DNA of 64,000 nt, taken from NCBI GenBank assembly GCA_036417435.1, contig CM070903.1:92029001-92093000 (forward strand), given 5' to 3'. The position numbers were made by a program, and so were the translations under genes. This document shows positions 9,870 through 21,249 of this stretch, in pieces; within the stretch, counting starts at the first letter, position 1, and each line of letters begins with the position of its first letter. The notes beneath the pieces were generated by a model. It ran no database searches. It was not told where the DNA came from and worked only from the letters and a program-made list of their open reading frames with translations. The DNA is from Inia geoffrensis (Eukaryota > Chordata > Mammalia > Artiodactyla > Iniidae).

Positions 9870-12711
9870 TCACTTAGTACGATAATCTCCAGGTCCATCC
9901 ATGTGGCTGCAAATGGCACTATTTCATTCTTTTAAATGGCTGAGTAATATTCCATCGTATATATATACCACATCTTCTTTATCTATTCCCTTGTCGATGG
10001 ATATTTAGGTTGCTTCCATGCCTTGGCTATTGTAAATAGTGCTGCAGTGAACACTGTGGTGGTGCATGTATCCTTTTGAAACACGGTTTTCTCCAGATAT
10101 ATGCCCAGGAGTGGGATTGCTGGATCATATGGTAGCTCTATTTTTAGTTTTTTAAGGAACTTCCATAATGTTCTCCATAGTGGCCATATCAATTACATTC
10201 CCAGTAACAGTGTAGGAGGATTCCCTTTTCTTCGTACCCTCTCCAGCATTTATTTTTGTAGACTTTTTGATGATGGCCATTCTCACTAGTGTGAGGTGAT
10301 ATCTCATTGTTGTCTTGATTTGCATTTCTCTAACAATTAGCAATGTAGAGTATATTTTCATGTGCCTCTTGGCCATCCGTATCTCTTCTTTGGAGAAGTA
10401 TCTCTTTAGGTCTTCTGTACATTTTTTGATTGGGTTGTTTATTTTTGTTGTTGAGCTGTATGAGCTGTTTGTATATTTTGGAAATTAAGCCCTTGCTGGT
10501 CAAGAAATGCAACAGATTTTGTGTGTTAATTTCATATCCTGCAACTTTACCAAGTTCATTGATGAGCTCTAGTAGTTTTGGGGCAGCATCTTTAGGATTG
10601 TCTATGTATAGTATCGTGTCATCTGCAAAAAGTGACAGTTTTACTTCTTCTTTTCCACTCACTTTGGATTCCCTTTATTTCTTTTTCTTCTCTGATTGCC
10701 ATGGCTAGGACTTCCAAAACTATGTTGAATAAAAGTCGCAAGGGCGGACATCCTTGTCTTGTTCCTGATCTTAGAGGGAATGCATTCAGCTTTTCACTGT
10801 TGAGTATGATGTTAGCTATAGGTTTGTCATATACGGCCTTTATTATGTTGAGGAATGTTCCCTCTATGCCTACTTTCTGGAGAGTTTTTATCATAAGTGG
10901 GTGTGGAATTCTGTCAAAAGGTTTTTCTGCATCCACTGAGATAATCATATTGTTTTTATTCTTCAATTTGTTGAGGTGTTGTATCACACTGATTGATTTA
11001 CAGATATTAAAAAATGCTTGCATCTCTGGGATAAATCCCACATGATCATGTAGTATGATCCTTTTAATGTATTGTTGGGTTCAGTTTGCTAGTATTTTGT
11101 TGAGGATTTTTGTGTCTATGTTCATCAGTGATATTGGCCTGTAATTGCCTTTGTTTGTTGTATCTTTGTCTGGTTTTGGTATTGAGGTGATGGTGGCCTT
11201 ATAGAATCAGTTTGGGAGTGTTCCTTCCTCTGTGATTTTTTTGGAAGAGTTTCAGAAGGATAGACGTTAACTCTTCTTCAACGTTTGATAAAATTTGCCT
11301 GTGAAGCCATCTGGTCCTGGACTAATCACAGTTTCAGTTTCATTATTCATAATTGGTCTGTTCATATTTTCTACTTCTTCCTGGCTCAGTCTTGGGAGAT
11401 TGTACCTTTCTAAGAATTTGTCCATATCTTCTAGGTTGTCCATTTTATTGGCATAGAGTTGCTTGTGGTAGTCTCTCATGAGCCTTTGTATTTCTGTGCT
11501 GTTCGTTGTAACTTCTTGTTCATTTCTAATTTTATTGATTTGTATCCTCTCCCTTTTTTTCTTGATGAGTCTGGCTAAAGGTTTATCGATTTTGTTAATC
11601 TTTTCAAAGTACCAGCTTTTAGTTTCATTGATCTTTTCTATTGTTTTCTTTGTCACTACTGCATTTATTTCTGCTCTGATCTTTATGATTTCTTTCCTTC
11701 TACTAACTTTGGGTTTTGTTTGTTCTTCTTTTCTAGTTGCTTTAGGGGTAAAGTTAGTTTGGTGGCTTATTTGAGATTTTTCTTATTTCCTGAGGTAAGA
11801 TTGTATTGCTATAAACTTCCCTCTTAGAACTGCTTTTGCTGTGACCCTTAGGTTTTGGATCATCGTGCTTTCATTTTCATTTGTCTTTAGGTATTTTTTG
11901 ATTTCCTCTTTGATTTCTTCAGTGATCCATTGGTTGTTTAATAGCATATTGTTTAGCCTCCACATGTTTGTGGTTTGTACAGTTTTTTTTCTGGTAGTTG
12001 CTTTCTAATCTCATAGCTTTGTGGTCAGAAAAGATGCATCATATGATTTCAATTTTCTTAAATTTACCAAGGCTTGCTTTGTGAGCCAGTTCTTAATCAA
12101 TCCTGGAGAATGTTCCATGTGCACTTGAGAAGAATGTGTATTCTGCTGCTTTTGGATGGAATGCTCTATGAATATCAGTTAAGTCCATCTGGACTAGTGT
12201 GTCATTCAAGGCCTATGTTTCCTTATTGATTTTCTGTCTGGATGATCTGTCCATTGATGAAAAGCAGGGTGTTAAAGTCCCCCACTATTATTGTGTTACT
12301 GTTGATTTATCCTTGTATGGCTGCTTGGAGAATCTCAATATATAAGGTAAATACTATGTTGGGTGCATATATATTAACAATTTTTATATCTTTTTCTTAG
12401 ATTGATACCTTGATCATCATGTAGTGGCCTGCTTTGTGTATTGTAACAGTCTTTATGTTAAAGCCTGTTTTTTCTGATATGAGCATTGCTATTCCAGCTT
12501 TCTTTTTGTTTCCACTTGCATGGAATATGTTTTTCCAACCCCTCACTTTCAGTCTGTATGTGTCCCTAAGTCTGAAGTGGGTCTCTCGTAGACAGCATAT
12601 ATACGGGTCTTGTTTTTGCATCCATTCAACTAGTCTAGTCTTGTTTGGAGCATTTAATCCATTTACTTTTAAGGTAATTATCGATATGTATGTTCTTACT
12701 GCCATTTTGTT
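9870..12711 (-). pseudogene. Broken L1 ORF2 (endonuclease / reverse transcriptase)
   Basis: The start is the usual MAVRTYISIITL (Met near 12709). Pieces in order are the endonuclease N-terminus (12397-12711), the AP-endonuclease-to-RT linker and RT entry '[15 protein letters not shown]' (11267-11656), the RT palm with '[10 protein letters not shown]', '[11 protein letters not shown]' and the intact catalytic [10 protein letters not shown] (10330-11041), then a C-terminal piece '[12 protein letters not shown]' (9983-10192). Frameshifts and stops separate the pieces. The reading frame 10330-10662 runs straight across the 0.9-kb deletion, joining 'VAGYEINTQ' to '[13 protein letters not shown]'. 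It cannot encode a working protein. Confidence 0.85.
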
Positions 12712-13225
12712 AATTGTTTTAGATAGGCTTTTATAAGTGTTTTTTCTTCCCTTCCTCTCTTTTTTTCTCATGTGATTTGATGACTAACTTTAGTGTTGTG
12801 TTTGGATTCCTTTTTCTTTTGTGTGTTGTGTATCTATTACAGATTTTCAGCTTACAGTTACCATGAGGTTTTGATACAGAAGTCTATGTATAAACAAGAT
12901 CGTCTTTAGTTGCTGGTCTTTTAATTTCAAATGTATTTCCAGTGTCCTGAATTTGTGGTCTCCTCTTTGTACAGCTGCTGGCTTTGATATCATATTTGTG
13001 TGCAGATGATTTCCTACCTTACAGTATACTGTATGTTTGCCTTTACTAGTGAGCTTTTCCATTTATAATTTTCTTGATTCTAGTTGTGGCCTTTTCTCCC
13101 TAGAGAAATTCCTTTAGCATTTGTTGCAAAGCTGGTCTGTCAGTGCTGAATTCTCTTAGCTTTTGCTTGTCTAAGGTTTTGATTTCTCCTTCAAAACTGA
13201 ATGAGAGCCTTGCTCAGCAGAGTAT

Positions 13226-13900
13226 TCACTGTTGCAGCTTCTTTCCTTTCATCACTTGAAATATATCGTGCCCCTCCCTGCTGGCCTGCAGAGTTTCTGC
13301 TGAGAATCTTATAGGAATTCCCTTGTATGTTATTTGTTGCTTTTCCCTTGTTGCTTTTAATATTTTTCCCTTGTCTTTAATTTTTGTCAACTTGATTACT
13401 ATGTATCTTGGCATGTTCCTCCTTGGGTTTATCCTGCCTGGGACTCCATGCACTTCCTGGACTTCAGTGACTGTTTCCTTTCGCATGTTGGGGAAGTTTT
13501 TAGCTATTATATCTTCAAATATTTTCTCAGATCTTTTCTCTCTCTCTCCTCCTTCTGGAACCCCTATACTGAGAATGTTGGTGCATGTAATGCCCCCACC
13601 TCTGAGGAGACACTCTGATACTAGCAAGTAGGTCCAGGCTCTTATGAGGTCACTGCTTTTTTCCCTGGGTCCTGGTGTGCAGAAGACCCTGTATGCACCC
13701 TCCAAGAGTGGAGTTTCTGTTTCTCCCAGTCCTGTGGAATTCATGCAATCCCACTGGCCTTCATAAACCCCACTGGCCTTCATAGCCAGATTCTCTGGGA
13801 GCTCCTCCTCCCATTGCCAGACCCCCAGGCTGGAGAGCCTGACATGGGGCTCAGAACTTTCACTCCTGTGGGAGAACTCTGTGGTATAATTATTTTCCAC
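13226..13900 (-). pseudogene. L1 ORF1 remnant fused to 5' UTR sequence
   Basis: A 224-codon frame with two parts. The first about 110 residues translate 5' UTR sequence (the homologous DNA in the L1 at 20275 lies at about 20500-20790). The second is true ORF1p, starting near 'CTNILSIGVPEGGER' and covering the RNA-recognition and C-terminal domains ('NPRRNMPRYIVIKLTK', 'QITYKGIPIRFSAETLQ'). The N-terminal coiled coil of ORF1p is missing. The fusion frame is open by accident of the deletion; no evidence of expression. Confidence 0.8.
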
Positions 13901-14122
13901 TTTGTGGGGTCACCCACCTGGTGGGTATGGGATTTTATTTTACTGCAGTTAAGCCCCTCCTGCCATCTCGTGTGGCTCTCTTTGGATGTAGGATATCTAT
14001 CTTTTTTGGTAGGTTCCACCTGTTTTTTTTGTTTTTTTGTTTTTCAGCAGTTAGTTGTGATTTTCATGTTTTCATAAGAAGAGGTGAGCTCGTCTTTCTA
14101 TTCTTCCATCTTATCTCTGTCC

Positions 14123-14419
14123 ACAGTAGAGGTATTCTAAATCACTTGAGGAACTGAGAAAAATCACCTGAGGGCTGTGGCAGGGGAAGAGGAAGAGTAA
14201 CCATCAGGAAACCCTTCCAGGATCTTCTCTATCACAAAGGCCTACTCTCCAGAGGAAAGATTTTGTCAAAGAGCAATACTGCAATAGTATCCCAGCTTGG
14301 GGAGGGAAATTTCACCCCTCCCCAACCTTCCTGTTTCACCACATGATCAGCAATTCCACTCCTAAGTCTTAACCCAAGAAAAAAATCTAAAAGCAAATTG
14401 AATGGCAAAGGAGGAAAGG
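14123..14419. other. Junction region with a small L1 fragment
   Basis: Bases 14130-14330 show nothing recognisable. Bases 14335-14385 ('cacatgatcagcaattccactcctaag..aacccaag') match the L1 ORF2 C-terminal stretch that also occurs, better kept, at 15050-15095. It is therefore a displaced or second L1 scrap next to the L1M copy. Confidence 0.5.
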
Positions 14420-15735
14420 CAATTCAATGAGAAAGAAAAGCCTTTTTGACAAATGGTGCCAGCACAAGACATCCACATGCAAAAATAATGAATCTAGACA
14501 GTGACCTTATACCTTTCACAAAAATTAACGGAAAATGGATCAGTGACCTAAATATAAAACACCTAGAAGACAACATAGGAGAAAAATCTAGGTGACCTTA
14601 GGTTTGATGGATTTTTAGATACAACACCATAAGCACAATCCATTTTAAAAAAATTGATAAGTTGGATTTAATTAAAACTTCTGCTCTACAACAGGCATGC
14701 TTAAGAAAATATTTGCAATATTCATATCTGATAAAGGATTGGCAGCCAAAATATAAAAAGAGCTCTTAAAACTCAAAATAAGAAAACAATTCAATTTAAA
14801 AGACAGGGAAAAGATCTGAACAAACACCTCACAAAAGAAGATATATAGATAAAAAATACATAAAATGATGTTCAACATCATATGTCAGAGAATTGCAAAT
14901 TTAAAAATGATATAACAATACTGACAAGAGAAAATGCTGACAAAGATGTGGAGCAACGAAAAACCTTATTTATTGCTAGTGGGATTGCAAAATGGTATAG
15001 CCACTTTGGGAGACAGTTTGGCAGTTTCTTGCAAAACTATACATAGGCTTATCATATGATCCAGCAGTTGTGCTCCTTGGTATTTACCCAAATGAATTGA
15101 AAATGTACATCCACACAAGAACCTGCCCACAAAGGTATGTAAAAGCTTTGTTCATAATTGTGAAAATTTGAAAACAACTAAAGTGTCTTTCCATAGGTGA
15201 ATGGATAAACAAACTGGTACATCTGTACAATGGAATATTCAGTGATAAAAAGAAATTAATATGGAGGAAACAATTTCAGATTGCTAAGTGATGAGGCCCA
15301 TATGAAAAAGTTATATGCTGTATGATTCAAACTGTATGACATTCTAGAAAAGGCAAAACTGTGGACATAGTAAAAAGGCCAGAGGCTCAGGGAGGAGAGA
15401 GGGAAAGATGGAGAGGTGGAGGACAGATTTTTTAGGGCAGTGATACTGAAATGGTGGATACGTGCTATTATACACTTGTCAAAAATCCATAGAATGTAAA
15501 AAACAAAAAGTAAACCCTAGCATAAACTGTGGACTCTTTAGTTAATGATGCGTCAATATTGGCTCAACTATAACAAACATACTAAGCTAACGTAAGATGT
15601 TAATAATAGGGGAACTACGTGTTGGGACATGAGGGGACTGTGTGTGTGTATGTGTGTGTAAAGGGTTATATGGGAACTCTCTGTGCTTTCTGCTCAATTT
15701 TTCTCTAAACCTAAAATATTTTTTACAAATATATA
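14420..15735 (+). mobile_element. Old L1M-family 3' end
   Basis: Plus-strand sequence follows the L1 ORF2 C-terminal region ('caaatggtgcc..gacatccacatgc', 'aaaatggatcagtgacctaaatataaaa', 'gtgggattgcaaaatggtatagccactttgggagacag', 'aacaaactggtacatctgtacaatggaat'). It continues into a long 3' UTR with 'ggtggatacgtgctattatacacttgtcaaaa' and 'ttatatgggaactctctgtgctttctgctcaattttt', which I know from L1MA/L1MB-type 3' UTRs. It is highly diverged, with many indels, and predates the cetacean L1 copies. Confidence 0.85.
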
Positions 15736-16883
15736 TCTAGTGGAGAATGCACAGGTCATTGGGTCATACTGCTTACTCTGCCTTTGCACAGTAATAACTA
15801 TAGGGAGTTAAAACGAAGCCAACAACAAAACACAGATGCCACAAGATCTCATCTGCAGATATGCCAGTCCCTTGGAAGCAGTAGAGTAGTACATATTAGA
15901 ATCATAGTAAAGGAAGGAGGGAGAGAGAAAATTCAGAATACTTCAGGAAATATTGATACATAATCCCCTCCCTACTCAGGGGCAACGATTTAGATTTTAC
16001 ACTGCTGAATTTTGATAGTAGTAATATTTTTGCAATGTTTTGTAGTTTTCAACACACTTTCGCTTTCACTATCATGAATAGTCCCTGATCATATATATCA
16101 TTGCATCTGCTCTCCACTGCCTACTAAACTCAGTACATCTGGAGCCCTTTGCAGCTTTTCATTGCACCGTTGCAGTCTATTATTATCCTCTTTCTTGGTC
16201 CCCTCCCTCAGGATTAGAAGAATCTCCCTTGACTGTAGAGGTTGTGAAGCTTAATGCAGTGGATATGCATTGAATCCGATTTTTAGAGCTAGAAGGGACT
16301 TTAGATAGAAATTATTATCAACAGGTTATCATACAATTACATGGAAAACCAGATACTGAGTGCCTTAACCAACTGGCTGGAGAAATGGGCAGAGAGGAGA
16401 CTCTTTCCACTACTAAACCATGCTTCATTTGCTTAGCTCCATTCGAACCCTAAAAAAAAAAAAATCCCAAAATAAGATTCAAACCTCTTGTTTGCTAAAT
16501 TCTTCAATTCTTCCTTAATACGGTCTCCCAAATTTGCTCTTTGCTCTTTGTTCCTGACTCCAATGTGCCAAATCATGTTCTCAGCATTCCATACCATTTT
16601 TACACCTGTAGTCTCCTTGACTTCCCAACTCCAGGGCACCCTATCTGGAGCACCAGGTAAATCTAACACAAATTTCTTCATGGCTTCTTTTGTATAAAAA
16701 ATAACTAAATTCCAAACCTCTCAACAGAGCACTCATGGGACTCTGTAACTTGATTCCTTCCATAATCATTAACTAAATAACCACTCAAACAATTCCACTT
16801 TCTGTGCTTCACTCCTCAGCACAACACACAGAACCTCTACTTTTTGTCTCTCTTCACACTATCCTCCCCTGGTAATGCTCCCT
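15736..16883. other. Non-coding stretch, nothing recognised
   Basis: No repeat or exon that I can name. A minus-strand frame at 16433-16681 is described separately. Confidence 0.45.
16433..16681 (-). other. Unrecognised 82-codon frame, possible relic
   Basis: The frame is open from 16681 to 16433 and has a protein-like composition: rich in charged residues, with an amphipathic stretch (RNKEQRANLGDRIKEELKN). On the minus strand the same frame continues upstream to about 16845, interrupted by four stop codons, and still looks protein-like (e.g. EVLCVVLRSEAQKVELFEW). The end runs into a poly-A/T tract at 16452-16464. I do not recognise a family. It could be a decayed retrocopy, a fragment of an old transposon protein or chance; coding function is unlikely given the upstream stops. 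Confidence 0.25.
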
Positions 16884-17232
16884 GCCTTAGTCAGTTTGGG
16901 CTGCTACAACGGAATGCGATAGACTGCGTGACTGACTTATAAACAACACAAATTTATTTCTCACAGTTCTAGAGGGTGGGAAGTCCAAGATCAAGGTGCA
17001 GGCAGATTATGTGTCTGGTGAAGGCTTGCTTCATGGTCTATAGATGGCTCTGTCCTCACATGGCAGTAGGGATGAGGGAGCTCTCACGGGTCTCTCTTAT
17101 AAGAGTGCTAATCCCATTAATGAGGGTTCTGCCCTCATGACCTAATTATCTCCCAAAGGTCCCACCTCCAAATATCATCATTAGATCTCAACATACGAAT
17201 TTTGGGAGGACACAAACATTCAGTCTATATAG
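16884..17232 (+). repeat. Ancient interspersed repeat, family not resolved
   Basis: The sequence follows a dispersed mammalian repeat I recognise but cannot name: 'ttagtcagtttgggctgctacaac', 'aaatttatttctcacagttctagagg', 'gaagtccaagatcaaggtgc', 'cctcatgacctaatta', 'ttttgggaggacacaaacattcagtctatatagca'. It is complete over about 350 bases and moderately diverged. Confidence 0.7.
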
Positions 17233-19377
17233 CACTCCCTAATTTACTGGGCATCCTATCATTCCCTCAAGCCCAGATAAATTTCTGCCTTTTCCTATAA
17301 ATTCTTTTTTGAATGCCACAAGGTAATAATTTCTCTGTTCATTAAATCCCAATAGCACTTCTTACCTGTAGCATTCACTGGGCACTTTGCATAAATGTTG
17401 TGGAAATTTATTTGAATTGTGATTTATATATTTTACCTCTTGAGTTAGGCTAAATTCCTTGAAGGTAGGGATCTTATATTGCCAGTTTCCATCAGTATGC
17501 TGGCACAGAGCAGTGTTCAATGAGGATTTATTTATGAGAATGAGAGTCAGGCAGTTTTAGATGTAATATCATAGGACTTGAAATCTTTGAATTTTCTGAT
17601 GCCAAATAATGGGGAAAATTCTTTCACATATTCCAAAAATAAGATAGATATTTCAGTGTTCATTGACACTTTTTGTTTTAAGGCAGTATCCTTTGAGACA
17701 TGATCCAAATTCCAAATGCAACATTTAGCTTTATACAGTGAACTTCTGTCAACAACCTTCTTAAAAAGGAAATCACATTTGACTTCCTTCTTGTATATTT
17801 GATGAGAATTGTCAGGACACCATTGGTTTGAAGAGTGAGATTCTTACATGGATAACATCTTTAAAAAGATTCCTTAACATAAAAAAAAAAGAACACTGTT
17901 CACCAAATGTTCTTTTGTACAATGTAATAACAATTTTATGTTTTCTCCAAATAGTTGTCATAATAAATAATCAATTTTTCCATCTTCCTAAAGTCTATAT
18001 CATCCTGTCATACTCATCTTTTTTCCTTTGAACATTTCCTCTCCCATAAAGGAAGAGCTTCCAAGAATTGAAGGTAGAAAGTCTACTGCAATTTTGAAAT
18101 TTTTGTGTCAATAATAATTAGAAATGTGAATTCTCTACCAAGAAAAAAAATAAAGTGGGATGATTTGTTATATATTTCAGAAATAAAGTAAAAATTCATG
18201 ACAATCTTGGAATAAAGGTCAGTTAGATAAATCAGAATGAAGTATTTAATCTATCTGTACTGTTGGTATATATGTGAAAATACAGCCAAGGAGAAGAATG
18301 CAAACAAACATGTAGTTTTTCAATAATTAGAGTAATAGTTTAAAATAATGCCAAAATATTGAACCATAAGCTTTCAACTACAAAGTTATATGAGTTAGAA
18401 CATTATCATAATCAACATTTTGGGCCTTGCACACTGGAATACAAGGTATGCTGTAATCATATTATTAACAGGAGAAAATATCACTTGCTTAATCATTGTT
18501 AACTCAGAGGAAAACAAATATTTTCTGTTCTCCAAATGCATGATAAAGTAAATCATTGAAGGAATAATAATAAAGTTTACTATACATGTAACTCAGACCA
18601 CAGAGAGGTCCCCTGTATTTAGTGCAAGAGCCAAAAAGGGCAAAGGGAGAAAGTTTTAATTATTTCATAATATATAAAACTATGTCCTTAATATAGGATA
18701 CTAATATCTGAATTTTTTATAAACTAAAAGTGAAGGAAATATAACTTACATAATATATTCTAAAAGACATAATTTATCTACTTTGATAAAGACTTTTTAA
18801 TAATGCTGGGTTTAATAATGTGGTTTAATTTTTCTCTTTAGCAGTCATTACATCTATCATACACTATATTTTACTAAATTACCTTGTTCATTCTGTCTCC
18901 CCATCCCCCTAGCTGGAATATAACCTCATCAGGGCAGATGTTAACTTAAGGTGACTCCTTTCTCTGGTGCTTACAAGAGTACCTGGGGCTTACAAAGTGC
19001 CTTAAAAGTGTCTGCTGTGATAAATGAATGTTTTCCAAAGTCTTATGATACAGAGTCATAATGTTAAAAAGATGATATAAAATAAAGATTTTAAATGTGA
19101 ATTTGAGATTAAAATCATGAAGGAAAATCCTCAAATATCAGAAGTCAGAAAAGGGTTTTTATTACAAAAGGGTCTCATTCCATCATCTCATTTTATAGAT
19201 GCAGAAATTAAAGTGTAGAGAGATCAAGTGACTTGTCAGATCACAGAATTTTGGTACTAAAAGGCATCTTAAACCTCATGTAGCCAAAATATTCAGGTGC
19301 TTAGGGCTACTTAGCCTGTTTTAATACCTATAGCGGTAATGAGTTCACCACTCTATAAAAGCATCATACTGTTTTTT
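17233..19377. other. Non-coding stretch with weak L2 and MIR traces
   Basis: Two L2-3'-end-like traces occur on the plus strand, at about 17425-17535 ('aaattccttgaaggtagggatctt..gctggcacagagcagtgttcaatgag') and 18908-19030. A MIR-like trace on the minus strand is at about 19165-19255 ('cattttatagatgcagaaattaaag..tcaagtgacttgtcagatcacag'). No exon or RNA gene is visible. The frames at 17828-18031 and 18946-19134 have no support. Confidence 0.5.
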
Positions 19378-19772
19378 TTTTTTTAGTAGGACTTTTTATT
19401 GGAGTATAATTGCTTCACAATACTGTGTTAGTTTCTGTTGCACAACAAAGCAAATCAGCCATATGCATACACACGTCCCCATATCCCCTTCCTCTTGAGC
19501 CTCCCTCCCATCCTCCCTATCCAACCCGTCTAGGTCATCACAAAGCACCAAGCTGATATTGATTTCTCTGTGCTATGCTACTGCTTCCCACCAGCCAACT
19601 ATTTGACATTCCATAGTGTATATATGTTGATGTTACGTTCACTTCACCCCACCTTCACCCCCCACCATGTCCTCACTTCACCCCCCACCATGTCCTCAAG
19701 TCCATTTTCTATGTCTACCTCTTTATTCCTGCCCTGAAACTAGGTTCATCAGTACCTTTTTTTTTTTTTAAG
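19378..19772 (-). mobile_element. 5'-truncated LINE-1 3' end, minus strand
   Basis: On the minus strand this is only the L1 3' UTR. It matches the 3' UTR kind of the L1 copies ending at 42338 and 56291 ('tagctggtgggaagcagtagcatagcacagagaaatca', 'ttatactccaataaa'). Poly-T lies at both edges (19372-19384 and 19757-19770), which blurs the target-site duplication. A 23-bp perfect tandem duplication (19653-19675 and 19676-19698) is inside it. Confidence 0.9.
19653..19698. repeat. 23-bp perfect tandem duplication
   Basis: The unit beginning CTTCACCCCCCACCATG occurs twice head to tail without a mismatch, within an L1 3' UTR. The other copies of this UTR in the window do not have it, so it is a recent local duplication. 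Confidence 0.9.
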
Positions 19773-19889
19773 AACACAACTTGTTAGAAATTTTTCTCAT
19801 ATGTAATTAAGATTTGTATTCCTATGTTACAATTCTTTAGTCTTAGTTGTAGCTTTGGTCATACACTATATGTGTAGTCCAGGGTGTTA

Positions 19890-19936
<47 letters not shown>

Positions 19937-20165
19937 CATATAACTGATGTGGTGCAAAAGTACCTTTATGAAGAGAGTTCTGAGCCAAACAGTTTTCTTA
20001 CCTTACTCTTTCTCCAGCACCTCTTTGTCTCCCACCTTTTCCCATGATAAACCCTGAACTAGACACACACACACACATATATATATATATAATATATATA
20101 TGCCTAGTGTGTGTGTACACATACATATATCCAAAAAATATATACATATATACACACACACGTGT
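19890..20165. repeat. Cluster of alternating TG / AC / AT tracts
   Basis: A (TG)n run (19890-19920) continues into (TA)n; farther on are (AC)n then (AT)n (20062-20102), a short TG run (20107-20116) and a mixed AT/AC tract to 20162. All are alternating purine-pyrimidine. Frames on both strands across here (20044-20310 plus, 19998-20249 minus) are translations of the tracts and not genes. Confidence 0.85.
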
Positions 20166-21249
20166 TTTTACTGAATGTTTTACACATACATTATATGTGC
20201 ATCTGTTACACAAAGAGGTGTATGTTTTTATCTTTTGTGCTTTATACAAAAATCAAATAAAGCATTTAAAACAGGTGATCCAAACAAGATGGCAGAGTAG
20301 AAGGACGTGAGCTCACCTCTTCTCAAGGAAACACCAAAATCACCACTGACTGGTGAACAACCATTGGAAAAAAACCACTGGAACCTACCAAAAAAGATAC
20401 TGAACATCCAAATACAAAGAAGTCACAACAAGATGGTAGGAGGGGTTCAATCACAATAAAATCAAATCCCATACCACCCAGGTGGGTGACCCACAATATG
20501 GAAATAAATATATCAAAGGCGTTCTACCACAGGAGTGAAAGTTCTGAGCCCCATGTCAGGCTTCTCAGCCTGGGGGTCTGAAAATGGGAGGGGGAACCTC
20601 CAGAGAATCTGGCTTTGAAGGCCAGCAGGGTTTGATTGCAAAAATTCCATAGGACTGGGAGAAACAGAAACTCCACTCTTGGAGGGTGCATGCAGGGTCC
20701 TGTGCATACCTAGATCCAGGAAAAAAAAAAAAAACAGTGACCACATAAGAGCCTGGGTCAGACCTACCTGCTAGTATTAGAGGGTCTCCTGTGGATGTGG
20801 GGGGCAGCTGTGGTTTACTGAGGGGACAAGGACATTGGCAGCAACAGTTCTGGGTAGTACACATTGGTGTGAGCCCTTTTGGAAGCCTCCATTTTCTCAC
20901 CAAGACTTGGTCCCACACAACAGCCTGTAAGCTCCAGTGCTAGGACACCTCAGGCCAAACAACCAACAGAGCAGGAAAACAGCCCCGTTCATAAGCAGAC
21001 AGGCTGCTTGAAGTCTTCCTGAGGAAAACAAACAGCTGCCTGCTAAACATGCCCCTTGACACGGCCCTTGGCCACGAGGGAAAAGAACCAGCTACAACCA
21101 CCAGTGAGCAGGGACCACTCCCTCCAAGCAGGAAGCCTGCACAAGCCTCTTAGACAGCCTCATCCACCAGGGGGCACACAGTAGAAGCAACAACTACAAC
21201 CTGGCAGCCTGTGGAACAGAAACCACAATCACACAGAAAGTTAGACAAA

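Larger units (their letters stand above)
9478..14122 (-). mobile_element. LINE-1, minus strand, 5' end present but internally deleted
   Basis: The 3' end is at the left ('attttatgttgg..atagttgattaacaatgtg') and the 5' end near 14122 (minus strand 'agataagatggaagaatagaaagacgagctcacc'), matching the start of the L1 at 20275. Its length is about 4.65 kb against about 6.4 kb for that sister copy. Two internal deletions explain the difference. One of roughly 0.85 kb joins the 5' UTR to the middle of ORF1 near 13590. The other, of roughly 0.9 kb, joins the ORF2 segment after the RT core to the C-terminal part near 10507. I could not find a target-site duplication. Insertion edges are therefore good to about 10 bases. 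Confidence 0.9.

Noticed and set aside
13226..13900. 224-codon minus-strand frame as a host gene
   Set aside because: The second half is L1 ORF1 and the first half is L1 5' UTR, joined by an internal deletion.
9478..14122. Internally deleted L1 as a retrotransposed spliced L1 transcript
   Set aside because: Neither join shows a GT donor or AG acceptor when compared with the sister L1 at 20275, so splicing is not supported.
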